A stretch of 64,000 bases of DNA from Candidatus Aminicenantota bacterium (GTDB lineage Bacteria; Acidobacteriota; Aminicenantia; UBA2199), in contig JAPKZK010000104.1 in assembly GCA_026393835.1 (NCBI GenBank), positions 1-64,000 on the forward strand, in the 5' to 3' direction. Positions 1 through 10,400 of this stretch are shown one piece after another (position 1 is the stretch's first letter; the number at the start of each line of letters is the position of its first letter). The position numbers were made by a program, and so were the translations under genes. Under the pieces are notes generated by a model. That model made no database searches. It was not told the DNA's origin and saw only the letters and a list, made by a program, of their open reading frames with translations.

Positions 1-1
1 A

Positions 2-2242
2 AAACGAATGGAAAAACAGCATAAGGCAAAAGACATCAACGCGGTATGGAACTTTAGCAACGAGAAATATGGGACGTATATTTACGTCGATAAGAAGAAA
101 AAAGCCACACTCTGCTATGTGGTTTCCTTTTTCGCCGATAATGAAAAAGGTAACCCATCACGACCTTTGTTCATTATGGATGTCAAATCGGGCAAGGTCA
201 TCGATTCTTTTAATACGCTGACAAACGCTGTCGGAACTGGCCCAGGAGGTAATGGGAAGGTTGGTTTATATGAATACGGCGCGGATTACCCGGGTTTTTG
301 CGTCACCCAGGAAGGAACCGCCTGCACTATGGATTGCACCAACGTAAAAACCGTGGATTTAAACCACGGGACCAGCGGCTCAACCGCATTTTCCTATACC
401 TGCCCAAGAAATACTCATGAGCCCATCAACGGCGGCTATTGTCCCATGAATGACGCCCAATATTTCGGCCAGGTAGTTTTCGATACCTATATGGACTGGT
501 ATGGCGTCCCCGTGCTCCCGTTCAAACTCATCTTGAAGTGTCATTACAGCACTAATTATGAAAATGCGTTCTGGGACGGTACAGCCATATACTTTGGCGA
601 TGGTTCTTTCGGCATGTATCCCCCGGTGGGATTAGACGTCGTTGGCCATGAAGCGAGTCATGGCTTTACCCAGAATCATTCCGGTCTGATTTATTCCGGT
701 CAGTCCGGCGGTATCCATGAATCCTTTTCAGACATGGCCGGGGAAGCGGTTAAATTTTACATGAGGAGCGCCAATGATTTCAGGGTCGGCTATGATATCT
801 TGAAATCACCCACCGGCGCCGTCAGGTATATGTATGATCCCCCCCTGGACGGCGTCTCCATCGATCATGTCGGCGAATATTTCGAAGGTCTGGATGTTCA
901 CTACAGCAGCGGTATTTTTAACAAGGCATTTTATTTAATCGCCACTTCTTCCGGTTGGTCGACACGGATGGCCTTTGATATTTTTACTAAGGCGAACATG
1001 GATTATTGGACTTCCGGAGCGAATTTCCAGCAGGGTGCACTAGGCGCCCTCGAGGCAGCCGTGGATTATGGATATCCCTGTGCGGATGTTGTTAATGCGT
1101 TTGCCGCCGTAGGTATTAGTCTCTCTTGTCCGGCCCCCCCGGTTGCTAACTTTACCGCTTCTCCCACCACCGGTACTATCCCGTTTACTGTCTATTTCAC
1201 CGATATATCCACCAACAACCCCACTTCCTGGTCCTGGACCTTTGAAGGGGGCTCCCCCGCCGTCAGCTCGGCAAAAAACCCGGTGGTTACCTATAATACG
1301 GCGGGAACGTTTGACGTGACTTTAGTCGCTGCCAGCGCCCCGGGCAGCGACACAGAAACCAAGACCGATTATATTATTGGCTGCACACCTTCATACTGCG
1401 CCTCCCAGGGTAATAACCAGACCATCGAATGGATCGCCCGGGTTAAAGTAGGCAGTTTAAACAATTCATCCGGTGCATCTCCTTACTCCGATTTCACTTC
1501 TCTGACAGCCGATCTACCCTCGCCCGGCGGGTTGGTAAGTTTCGAATTAGTACCCGGGTTTTCGGGTTCTGCTTATACCGAATACTGGAGGATATGGATC
1601 GATTATAACAGGGACAGCGATTTTACCGAAACGAATGATCTTGTCTACAGCGGTTCCGGGACTACCATGCGCTCCGGCAGTTTCACCGTTGCCGCCGCGG
1701 CAATTAAGGGTATTACCCGCATGAGAGTAGCCATGAAATGGGGCAGCGCGCCGACTTCTTGCGAAACCTTTTCCTATGGTGAAGTCGAAGATTATACGGC
1801 CGATATCGGGGGTGCGGATGTAGGTTATTGCGCCTCTTCCGGGAACAGCCAGGTTTTCGAATGGATCGGACGTGTTCAAATCGGCACACTGGATAATTCT
1901 TCCGGGGCTTCTCCTTACTCCGATTACACTTCGATAATCACCAATATGACCAGGGGGGCCGACCTTAATATCACACTAACCCCCGCTTTTTCCGGGGCCG
2001 CTTATACGGAATACTGGAAGATATGGATCGATTACAACAAGGACGGCGATTTCGTGGATGCCGGTGAAAATATTTTCAGCACAACAGGTAATACAGTCGT
2101 CAGCGGTTCTTTTACCGTATCCTCTTCCGCCCTTAGGGGTTATACAGGCATGAGGGTAACAATGAAATTCGGCAGTGCGCCGACTTCATGCGGAACATTT
2201 ACTTATGGCGAGGTAGAAGACTATACGGCAAATATTCTTTAA
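2..2242 (+). CDS. M4 (thermolysin-like) secreted metalloprotease with PKD and two GEVED domains, 5' end cut by window
   Basis: Secreted zinc endopeptidase. The zinc site is the HEASH motif (residues 214-218 counted from the Met at base 8), with the third ligand in GIHESFSDMAGE about 20 residues later. The first ~80 residues look like the end of a PepSY-type propeptide and no signal peptide is present. The frame is open to the window edge, so the true start lies upstream and the Met at base 8 is probably internal. After the catalytic domain come a PKD domain (about 378-460, SWSWTFEGGSP core) and two GEVED-type beta domains (about 475-605 and 610-744), each with WIDYN and YGEVEDYTA signatures. 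The two GEVED copies are close to each other, which suggests internal duplication. Such domains usually bind the cell surface or polymers. Family call is firm; substrate unknown. Confidence 0.93.
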   Translation, partial: KRMEKQHKAKDINAVWNFSNEKYGTYIYVDKKKKATLCYVVSFFADNEKGNPSRPLFIMDVKSGKVIDSFNTLTNAVGTGPGGNGKVGLYEYGADYPGFCVTQEGTACTMDCTNVKTVDLNHGTSGSTAFSYTCPRNTHEPINGGYCPMNDAQYFGQVVFDTYMDWYGVPVLPFKLILKCHYSTNYENAFWDGTAIYFGDGSFGMYPPVGLDVVGHEASHGFTQNHSGLIYSGQSGGIHESFSDMAGEAVKFYMRSANDFRVGYDILKSPTGAVRYMYDPPLDGVSIDHVGEYFEGLDVHYSSGIFNKAFYLIATSSGWSTRMAFDIFTKANMDYWTSGANFQQGALGALEAAVDYGYPCADVVNAFAAVGISLSCPAPPVANFTASPTTGTIPFTVYFTDISTNNPTSWSWTFEGGSPAVSSAKNPVVTYNTAGTFDVTLVAASAPGSDTETKTDYIIGCTPSYCASQGNNQTIEWIARVKVGSLNNSSGASPYSDFTSLTADLPSPGGLVSFELVPGFSGSAYTEYWRIWIDYNRDSDFTETNDLVYSGSGTTMRSGSFTVAAAAIKGITRMRVAMKWGSAPTSCETFSYGEVEDYTADIGGADVGYCASSGNSQVFEWIGRVQIGTLDNSSGASPYSDYTSIITNMTRGADLNITLTPAFSGAAYTEYWKIWIDYNKDGDFVDAGENIFSTTGNTVVSGSFTVSSSALRGYTGMRVTMKFGSAPTSCGTFTYGEVEDYTANIL

Positions 2243-2253
2243 ATTTTGCAATA

Positions 2254-2285
2254 CCAGGGGGCTCAACGCGGCGCGCGCCCCCTGG
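2254..2285 (+). terminator. GC-rich hairpin after the metalloprotease
   Basis: A 9-bp perfect stem (CCAGGGGGC at 2254-2262, GCCCCCTGG at 2277-2285) starts 11 bases after the protease stop codon. No U-tract follows, so it may be a weak terminator or an mRNA 3'-end stabiliser between convergent genes. Confidence 0.4.
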
Positions 2286-2413
2286 GCCCAACAAAAACAG
2301 TTCTTCCCGGCAATTTAGCTTCAGTCGCTGTATTTTCTCTCTTCCCCCCCGATCCGGGTTATGGCGGAATGGGGACAGACCAGGAAAAAGGCCAGGAAAA
2401 ATACCATATTTTT

Positions 2414-3169
2414 TTAAAGTTTCTTTGCTACCACCAATAACCGGATAAAACCGGGATCATGCTCTACCTGGTCAAATGAAACAAATTCGAAAGGGATTTT
2501 GTATAATATTCCGGTTACTTCTTCTTTTGTATAACTACGCAAATATGTGACGTGATCCTCTTCAAAAACCCGGCTGTTGCCTTCGACCAAATCGAAGGCT
2601 ATTATTGCCCCAGGTTTCATGAATTCGCTAAGATTTTTCAAGGAATTTTTAAAAGAAGGGAACAGGTGCTTAAACGTCAGCGATGAATAGACAATGTCGA
2701 ACCTGTCATTAAAACCAACCTTTTCAACATCACCCTTAATGAATTCCATCGATTCACCAGGGAAAGTCACTTTTAAAAAATCGACATTTTTCTGAGACAG
2801 ATCTAGCCCAACGTACTTTTTAAATGGGATTTTCATCCCAAGGCAACTCTTCAACAAACGACCATACCCGGGACCGATATCCAGGATTTTCTTTTCTTCA
2901 TTGAAATTCACGTAGGGCTTCAACTTCTTAATGAAATTGTCGCCGCTAATCTCTTTTCCCCAGGTTAACCCTTTTTCAGGCTCACTTTCCCGCCATCGTT
3001 TCCGTGACCTTTCCCAAATATTTTCACCCAATAGCATATCTTCAAGGATAGCGATTTGCTTTTGTAGTTCCGAGATACGTTCATTTAAAGCAGTTATTCC
3101 AATTAAATCCTTTAGTGTATTTCGAATCGGTTTGGGTGTGATGGACTTAACAACATTCTTTATACTCAT
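2414..3169 (-). CDS. class I SAM-dependent methyltransferase
   Basis: About 251 residues. The start at 3169 (MSIKNVV) is chosen because AGGAGGGG sits just upstream; an in-frame Met at 3190 lacks this site. An N-terminal helical/coiled-coil part (about 1-55) precedes a Rossmann methyltransferase core with motif I (ILDIGPGYGRLL), an acidic residue in the next strand (YVGLDLSQ) and a later KPGAIIAFDL strand. This is the Methyltransf_11/25 type. The acceptor cannot be told from sequence. It is convergent with the metalloprotease gene and has its own 110-bp AT-rich upstream region. Confidence 0.85.
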   Translation of the reverse strand: MSIKNVVKSITPKPIRNTLKDLIGITALNERISELQKQIAILEDMLLGENIWERSRKRWRESEPEKGLTWGKEISGDNFIKKLKPYVNFNEEKKILDIGPGYGRLLKSCLGMKIPFKKYVGLDLSQKNVDFLKVTFPGESMEFIKGDVEKVGFNDRFDIVYSSLTFKHLFPSFKNSLKNLSEFMKPGAIIAFDLVEGNSRVFEEDHVTYLRSYTKEEVTGILYKIPFEFVSFDQVEHDPGFIRLLVVAKKL

Positions 3170-3300
3170 ATTTCCCCTCCTGAGCTCCACTGTAACGCGG
3201 ATTCCCCTGCTAATTACAGATAACTTTTTTTTATCGCTACATATTGTATAAGTTATTCAATGATTTTATATCCTAAATATTAGTATAAAAATAAGCCCTC

Positions 3301-6300
3301 CTAAAATTTCGGCGCGATATGGACCAGTATGTTTTTTCCCGTTCTATTGCCGTCGCTGTCGGTCTCGACGAAAACCAGGCGGTATTCACCCACAAACCCC
3401 GGACCCGGCTGCCAATAAAAAATTCCCTTCCCGGGGTCCAGGAAGGAACCGGTGGGCAGCGACCTGAATTGGTCCCCCACCTTCATATAACCGGACAATC
3501 GACTATTCGGCGTGAAAAAGAGTTCGATTCTTTCCAACTCCCTGGTTTCAACCGCGATCATTCCATGCTCATCGGGGTAAACCGCCTGGGGTTCGACATC
3601 CTCCCCGGCTCCCCCGTATCCCTTTATAATCCCCACGGGTCCCGGACCATCCTGCCAGGTGCCCGCACCCGCACACTTTGCGCTGTTCCCGGGTCCGGCG
3701 CCCGCGGTTCCCGCCGAGTTCAGGATAGTAAAATACCGGCTGCCGATGCCGTCCGCGTTCCCGGCGTCATCCCTGGCCACCCACACGATGGTGTGAATAC
3801 CATTGTCATATGCCGTGGTATCCAAATAATAATAACCATGGGCCCCAGTGCTGTTATTATACCCCGGGAACAAACCGGCAATGTCCGGCCGGAAAAAATT
3901 ATACGCCGGTTGCCCCAATTTGACGCCGTCCACATAAACATCAATGGTGGACCCATTCTTAGGGACGGTGTTGGGCAGCGGCGTCAATACCCAGCCCTCA
4001 TTCTTGAAAGCGGCCCCGGAGGCAGTTCCGCCCTGTGCCGGCTTATCCATGGCGCCAAAGGGTTTCACCGCATGGGCATTGTCCACCGTTATGGTCCTGG
4101 AACCCAGGCTTACCTCGTTTCCTTCCAAATCCGTGGCCTTCGCCACAATGGTAAACGTACCGTTGCCGCCGTTAGGCAGGAAATTGGTCAACATCATGTA
4201 ACCCCAACCGGCTTTGTAGTTATTGGGGTGCGCGGGATATTCCCGTCCCACGTCCGGCCGCGCCCCTTCCACGAACAACGCGTCGCCGATATAGAGCGAT
4301 GCATCCCCGTCCTGCCGGTACAGCTTGACGCTTTCCACCCCGATATCATCCAGCGCCCAACCGGTAAAAGGAACGCTGCTGCTGACGGTGGACCCGTCGG
4401 TGGGCGTGGCATAATCGCCGAAAGGTAAAGCGGAAGTTCCCGCTTGATATACATTGAGGGTAACGGTTACGGTCTGGGGCGAATTGGAAGCAAAAGAGTC
4501 CGCAACGGTAATCGTCCCGGTATAGGTCCCGGTAGTAAGTCCGGAAGGATTGACGGAGACCGTTACCTCGGCGAAGTTGGTCCCGGAAATGGGCGTACAG
4601 GTAATCCAGGTTTGATCCGCCGTCAACGACCAGTTGAGCTTACTGTCGGTTTTGTTGCGGACCGTAAAGGTTTGCGCCCCGGTGGTTCCCGCCGGGAATG
4701 AGCCGAAGGTCAACTGTTCGCGGTTCAATTCGATCTCGGGCATCGGTGTGTATTCCACTTTATCCAGCCACCCGCAGTCCGAACCGGCGCTGCTGGAAGA
4801 GTCTTTCTCGTAACTCCACTTCAACGTATAAGTCCCCGTGGGAAGAACATAAGTTTGCTGATCCCAGATGACAGAGCCGCTGATTTTATTTTGTAAATTA
4901 TTATCGATATAAAATGCCAGGGAATCGTAATAGCTTTCCGAAGATACGCTCCAGCGGAAGCTCAATATACCGGGACCGGCGGCCGTGGCCTGGATATAAC
5001 TCGATTGGGAATTGCCCACGGCGCCGCTTTGCGCGGCGTCATCATCGTAAAAAGCAGTTTCGGTTTGCTCGAACCAGGCGGCGGAACCGCCGGTAGTCCA
5101 GGTAAGATAACAATTATCCACCGCCCCACAGAGCGTCCCAAACTGCGGCGTCGAAATTTTACACACGAAGGCATCCATACTACCTTTCATGGTATTCTGG
5201 TAGGCTGCTTCAATGGGAAAATCGGAACTCTCGGTATAGCCGGACACATAAATATTGCCGCTGCCGTCTACCGCAATACCCCTCCCGGAATCATAATTGC
5301 CGCCCCCTAAATATGTGGAGAGGTTCAGGCTGCGGCCATTGGCGGAGAGCATGGCGACAAAAGCGTCTAAACTTCCGTTGAAAGTATTTTGAATCGCTCT
5401 CTTAACCGGGAAATTAGAACTCCTGGTAGAACCGACTAAATATATACTCCCGGAACTGCTTACTATCACATGGGAAGCGGAATCCGCTTCAACCCCCCCC
5501 AGGAAAGTGGAGTAATCGATGGTGTTACCTGCAGCAGTGAACCTGGTAAGAAATACATCTTTGTCCCCGGAATGGCTGCCCTGGTAAGCATCCTTAATGG
5601 GAAAACCGGCGCCGAAGGTATCCCCGGTCACATATGCCCTGCCGCTGCCGTCCACTGCTATGTCGTACGCGGTATCGCCCAGGCCGCCGCCCAGGTAGGA
5701 CGAATAAATCAGGCTGGTCCCCGTCGCAGATAATTTGGTAACAAAGACGTCGCAGTCGCCGCCGCCGTAGGCGCCCTGGTATTCGTTCAGGGTGGGGAAA
5801 TTGGTACTGGTGGTCCGGCCGGCCACATAGGCATTGCCGCCGTTTACCGCGAGGCCGTACGCGGTTTCCGCGCCATTGCCCCCTAAATAGGTGGAATAAA
5901 TAAGACTGCTGCCGGATGAAGAGAGTTTGGCCACAAAGGCATCAAGATCGCCGCCGCTGTAAGTGGCTTTATAGGCGCTAAGGGTGGGAAAATTAGTGCT
6001 GGAGGTACGTCCGGCGATATACATGTTATTACTGCTGTCCAACGCAATACCGAATATTTCATCCTGGCCGTTGCCGCCCAAATAGGTAGAGGATACCAGG
6101 CTGCTGCCGGAGGCGGAAAGAACAGTCACGAAAGCATCGTCCATGCCGCCGGCGTAGGTTTTTTGATAAGCATTGAGGGTGGGAAAGTTGAAGCTGTAAG
6201 TGATTCCCGCTACATACGCCCTGCCGCTGCCGTCCACCTTGATGCTTTCGCCTGCTTCGTTGCGGCTGCCCCCTAAGTAGGTGGAGTAGACCAGGCTGTC

Positions 6301-7260
6301 CCCGGCCGGGGAAAATTTAGTCACAAAAACATCCATTCCGCCCCCGGCAAATGTATTTCTATAGCCGTTGAGGGTGGGGAAATCATCGCTGTATGTATCT
6401 CCTGTTAAATACAGACTGCCGCTGCCGTCTATTGTAAGACCAAAATTATGATCATTATTGCTCCCGCCAAGATACGTGGAAAAAACCAGCACCAAAGGAT
6501 CGATAATTAATAAACGGCTCTTATCGTACTTGCCTACTTCAAAGCCAAAGGTATTTTTCCCCATTTTTTTAAATTTAACTTCCACTTCTATTCGCCCTTC
6601 ACTACTCTCCTGGTAACCGATAGGCCGTTTATGGATTAATTCTCCAAAACGGGTTTCGATGATAAGGTCCCCTACCCCATCGATGCGGGCGCTTTTCACA
6701 TTTTTATATTGGAAGCGAATACGCCCCGGCTCTCCGCCGGGTTTGACGATCCAGTCGTATTCGATCTGTTTTTCAATACCGTATACTTTTAAATCGATGT
6801 TTCGGTAGATATTTTTGTACATGACGGCCTTTGCTGTTTGAATATCCGTATGCCACTTTGACGGATCGTTTCCTATTAAATAGTTTACTTTGTGTGGAGT
6901 TACATCCATGGGAGCCATTTCCGGTTCAGGGTTTGCCCCCGGGAAAACCAACCGGGACACATCCCGTTCGCCCCGTTCGCCTGGACGCCGCCCTTTTATT
7001 TCTTGAATGCTGTCGAAAACAAGCCCTTCCTTTGTCATCCACAGCGTATACCCTGATGTTTTGGCATAAAATTTTGCTGTTTCATTCACCTGTCCCCGGT
7101 TAGGAATAAAATATAACGGCAGCTTGCCGAATCGGACATCCTGGCTTAGCCCCGGTATTTTTTCCGATACCGCCATTTGGGTCGGGTTTTTCGGCGCGGA
7201 AACCAGGACAAACGCAAACGCCAGCGAAACAATCATCATGAAAATCAACCGTCTTTTCAT
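3301..7260 (-). CDS. SBBP-repeat beta-propeller secreted protein, copy A
   Basis: 1319 residues with a cleavable signal peptide (about 1-22) and a start fixed by AAGGAG seven bases before the ATG. The order is: an N-terminal domain with the PNRGQVNETAKFYAK signature common in SBBP proteins; seven SBBP repeats of roughly 55 residues, each with a YSTYLGG strand and a Y(I/V)xGxT strand (about 255-680), enough for one seven-blade propeller; a jelly-roll-like region with paired Cys (CGAVDNC); a BACON-like domain (about 850-940); two Ig-like domains; and a C-terminal beta domain. No transmembrane or LPXTG anchor is visible. Function is unknown; surface adhesion or polymer binding is likely. It is closely paralogous to the next gene upstream (7432-11418), same order of domains, so the pair arose by tandem duplication. 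Confidence 0.9.
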   Translation of the reverse strand: MKRRLIFMMIVSLAFAFVLVSAPKNPTQMAVSEKIPGLSQDVRFGKLPLYFIPNRGQVNETAKFYAKTSGYTLWMTKEGLVFDSIQEIKGRRPGERGERDVSRLVFPGANPEPEMAPMDVTPHKVNYLIGNDPSKWHTDIQTAKAVMYKNIYRNIDLKVYGIEKQIEYDWIVKPGGEPGRIRFQYKNVKSARIDGVGDLIIETRFGELIHKRPIGYQESSEGRIEVEVKFKKMGKNTFGFEVGKYDKSRLLIIDPLVLVFSTYLGGSNNDHNFGLTIDGSGSLYLTGDTYSDDFPTLNGYRNTFAGGGMDVFVTKFSPAGDSLVYSTYLGGSRNEAGESIKVDGSGRAYVAGITYSFNFPTLNAYQKTYAGGMDDAFVTVLSASGSSLVSSTYLGGNGQDEIFGIALDSSNNMYIAGRTSSTNFPTLSAYKATYSGGDLDAFVAKLSSSGSSLIYSTYLGGNGAETAYGLAVNGGNAYVAGRTTSTNFPTLNEYQGAYGGGDCDVFVTKLSATGTSLIYSSYLGGGLGDTAYDIAVDGSGRAYVTGDTFGAGFPIKDAYQGSHSGDKDVFLTRFTAAGNTIDYSTFLGGVEADSASHVIVSSSGSIYLVGSTRSSNFPVKRAIQNTFNGSLDAFVAMLSANGRSLNLSTYLGGGNYDSGRGIAVDGSGNIYVSGYTESSDFPIEAAYQNTMKGSMDAFVCKISTPQFGTLCGAVDNCYLTWTTGGSAAWFEQTETAFYDDDAAQSGAVGNSQSSYIQATAAGPGILSFRWSVSSESYYDSLAFYIDNNLQNKISGSVIWDQQTYVLPTGTYTLKWSYEKDSSSSAGSDCGWLDKVEYTPMPEIELNREQLTFGSFPAGTTGAQTFTVRNKTDSKLNWSLTADQTWITCTPISGTNFAEVTVSVNPSGLTTGTYTGTITVADSFASNSPQTVTVTLNVYQAGTSALPFGDYATPTDGSTVSSSVPFTGWALDDIGVESVKLYRQDGDASLYIGDALFVEGARPDVGREYPAHPNNYKAGWGYMMLTNFLPNGGNGTFTIVAKATDLEGNEVSLGSRTITVDNAHAVKPFGAMDKPAQGGTASGAAFKNEGWVLTPLPNTVPKNGSTIDVYVDGVKLGQPAYNFFRPDIAGLFPGYNNSTGAHGYYYLDTTAYDNGIHTIVWVARDDAGNADGIGSRYFTILNSAGTAGAGPGNSAKCAGAGTWQDGPGPVGIIKGYGGAGEDVEPQAVYPDEHGMIAVETRELERIELFFTPNSRLSGYMKVGDQFRSLPTGSFLDPGKGIFYWQPGPGFVGEYRLVFVETDSDGNRTGKNILVHIAPKF

Positions 7261-7431
7261 TTTTTACTCCTTAATAAATCCATATCCGTAATTATACTCT
7301 ATTTTGTTTTTTTTGGGGATAGTCCAGCCGGGGTATTTTTATTTACGGCGCCGGGGGCAAGCAAAAAGGAAACAGGCGGCGAAGCGACGCGTCGATGCAT
7401 CCCCCGCGCTTCGCCACCTATCCCCCATCTA

Positions 7432-10400
7432 TTAATCGATATTTACGTTAGTCGCTTTAGCGACGCTGGCGAACCTGGGAACAATGTGAACCAGGATGTT
7501 CTTCCGGGTCATGTCGCCGTCTTGATCCGTTTCCACGAACACCAGGCGGTATTCGCCCACAAAACCCGGACCCGGCTGCCAGTAAAAAATACCTTTGTCG
7601 CGGTCCAGGAATGAGCCGATAGGCAGCGACCTCGATTGGTCGCCTACCTGCATCCAGCCGGATAACTGCCCGAAATTATCGAAACGAATTTCCACCCGTT
7701 CCAATTCCCTGGTTTCAACCCTGGTAATACCCTCCTCATCAGGGTACACCCGTTGGGGTTCAATGGTTGCCCCGACGCCCTTGTATCCCTTAATAACATC
7801 GACGGGTCCCGGGGCGTCGACCCAACGCCCATCGTCTTGCAGCAAGCTTATGCCTCCATCTCCCGACGCCATATCACTTCCTGCCGTATTCCGGATACTA
7901 AAATACCGGCTCCCGATGCCGTCCGCGTTGCCCGCATTGTCCGTGGCCACCCACACGATGGTGTGGACGCCGTTGCTATATGTGGTGGTATCGAAATCAT
8001 AATAAGCCAGGGCGCCGTTACTGTTATTATAACCCGGGAAGAATCCCGCAATGTCCGGCCGGTAAACATTGTAAGCCGCGTGGCCCAGTTTGAGGCCGTC
8101 TATGTAGACGAAAATAGTGGAACCGTCTTTGGGCACCGTATTGGGCAGCGGCGTCAATACCCAGCCCTGGTTCCTTTTATTGGACCCGGAAATGGTTTCG
8201 CCCTGGTCCGGCATATCGATGGCGCCAAAGGGTTTCACGGCGTGGGCATTGTCCACTGTTATTGTTTTGGAACCCAGGGTCGTCTCGTTTCCTTCCAAAT
8301 CCGTGGCCTTGGCCACAATGGTAAAAGTACCGTTGCCCCCGGGCAGGAAATTGGTCAACATCATGTACCCCCATCCGGCTTTGTATTTATTGGGATACGC
8401 GGGATATGCCGTTTCCACATCCGGCCGCGCCCCTTCCACGAACAACGCATCGCCGATATAAACCGACGAAGCGCCATCCAGCCGGTACAGCTTCACGCTT
8501 TGCACGCCGACATCATCCAGCGCCCAACCGGTAAAAGGTACGCTGCTGCTGACAGTAGAACCGTCGGTGGGGGTGGTATATTCTCCGAAAGGCGCGACTG
8601 AATCACCCGCCGTGTATATATTTAAAGTAACCGCCACGGTCTGGGGGGAATTGGAAGCATAAGTATCCGTGATTGTAATGGTCCCGGCATAGGTCCCGGA
8701 GGCGAGGCCGGTAGTATTGACGGAGACAGTAACCACACCGGTATTGAAGCCGGAAATGGGGTCGCAGCTCAACCAGGTCTGATCTGAGCCGGTAAACCAG
8801 TTCAGGGTACTGGCGGTTTTGTTGCTAATGGTAAACGTTTGCGACCCGGTTCCGCCGGCCGGGAATGCGCCGAAGGTTAACTGGTTGCGATTCAACACAA
8901 TCTCGGGCAGCGGGGTGAATTCTACCTTATCCAGCCATCCGCAATCCGCGCCGTAAGACCAGGCATAGTCTTTTTCATAACTCCACTTCAACGTATGGGC
9001 GCCTCCGGGGATAGAATACGTCGCTTGCTGCCATTGAACTTCATTTCCATATATTTCCGCCTGAGAAACGTCATCGATATAAAACTTTAGTTTACCGTAT
9101 TCATAATAATACGAGGACACATCCCACCAGAAGCTCAATAATCCTGGCCCGGTAACGGTGGTCTGGACCCAGGATGATTGGGTGCTGTCCATGGGACCGC
9201 TCTGGAGGGCATCCTCGCCGTAATAATAGTTTGTGGTTTGTTCATACCAGTCGGCGGCGCCGCCGGTGGTCCAGGGAAGGCTGCAATTGTCCACCGCCCC
9301 GCAGAGGGTTCCGAATTCCGTGGTCTTATACTTGCATACAAAGGCATCCAGGGTTCCTTTCAATGTATTTTGATAGGGATCTTCAGTGGGGAAATCATAA
9401 CTTCCCGTTGTACCCACCACATAAATATTACCGCTGTTATCCACTTCGATTCCTTTTCCATTATCGCTGCCGCCGCCGCCCAAAAATGTGGAGAAAGTCA
9501 GGCTGTAGCCATTGGCGGGGAGCATGGACACAAACACATCGTAATCGCCGTTATAATTGTTTTGAAACGCCCGTTTGGTGGGGAAATTGGAACTCCTGGT
9601 GGAGCCGATGATATAGGCGTTGCCGGAACTGTCGATGGCCACATGGGAGGCCCCCTCCGTCTCTGCCCCTCCCAGGAAGGTGGAGTACTCCAGGTCCTTA
9701 CCCGTAGAGTCGAACCTGGTCACAAATGCATCTTTACCGCCGCCGGCATGGGTTGCCTGGACGGCATTCTTTGTAGGAAAATTGGCGCTTTCGGTGTCGC
9801 CCACCACATAAGCGCTGCCGCTGCCGTCTACTGCAATGCCGTACGCCGAGTCCGACAATGAGCCGCCCAGATAGGTTGAATAGATCAGGCTGCTGCCGGT
9901 GGAAGAAAACTTGGTAAGAAACGCATCGAAAGCGCCGCCATTGTATGAGCCATCGTATTTGTTGATGGTTGGGAAATTGGTGCTGGAGGTCCGGCCCGCT
10001 GCGTATGCATTCTCGCCCACCACGGCAATGCCGTACCCGTAATCCGTGCCGCTGCCGCCCAGGTAAGTGGAGTATGCCAGGCTGCTGCCGTTGGCAGATA
10101 TTTTAGTCACAAAGGCGTCGAGGGTACCGCCGGCGTAGGAAGATTTATAGGCATTCTGCATCGGGAAATCGGTACTGGAAGTGCGGCCGGTAATATACAT
10201 GTTATTGCTGCTGTCCAGGGCAATGGCCATTCCCTCATCTTTGCCGCCGCCGCCTAAATAGGTGGAGTAAGTAAGGCCGGAGCCCGCGGCGGAGAGGATA
10301 ATCACATAGGTATCGTTTTCGCCGCCGGCATTATTCTTTTGATACGGATTCTTGGTGGGAAAGTCGGTACTGGATGTAATCCCGATAACATAGGCCTTAC

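Noticed and set aside
3319..4428. 369-codon plus-strand ORF antisense to SBBP copy A
   Set aside because: A shadow of the GC-rich codon use of the SBBP gene on the other strand; no ribosome site, no domain, no signal.
7753..8601. 282-codon plus-strand ORF antisense to SBBP copy B
   Set aside because: Shadow of the same kind; its similarity to the 3319-4428 ORF only mirrors the paralogy of the two real genes.
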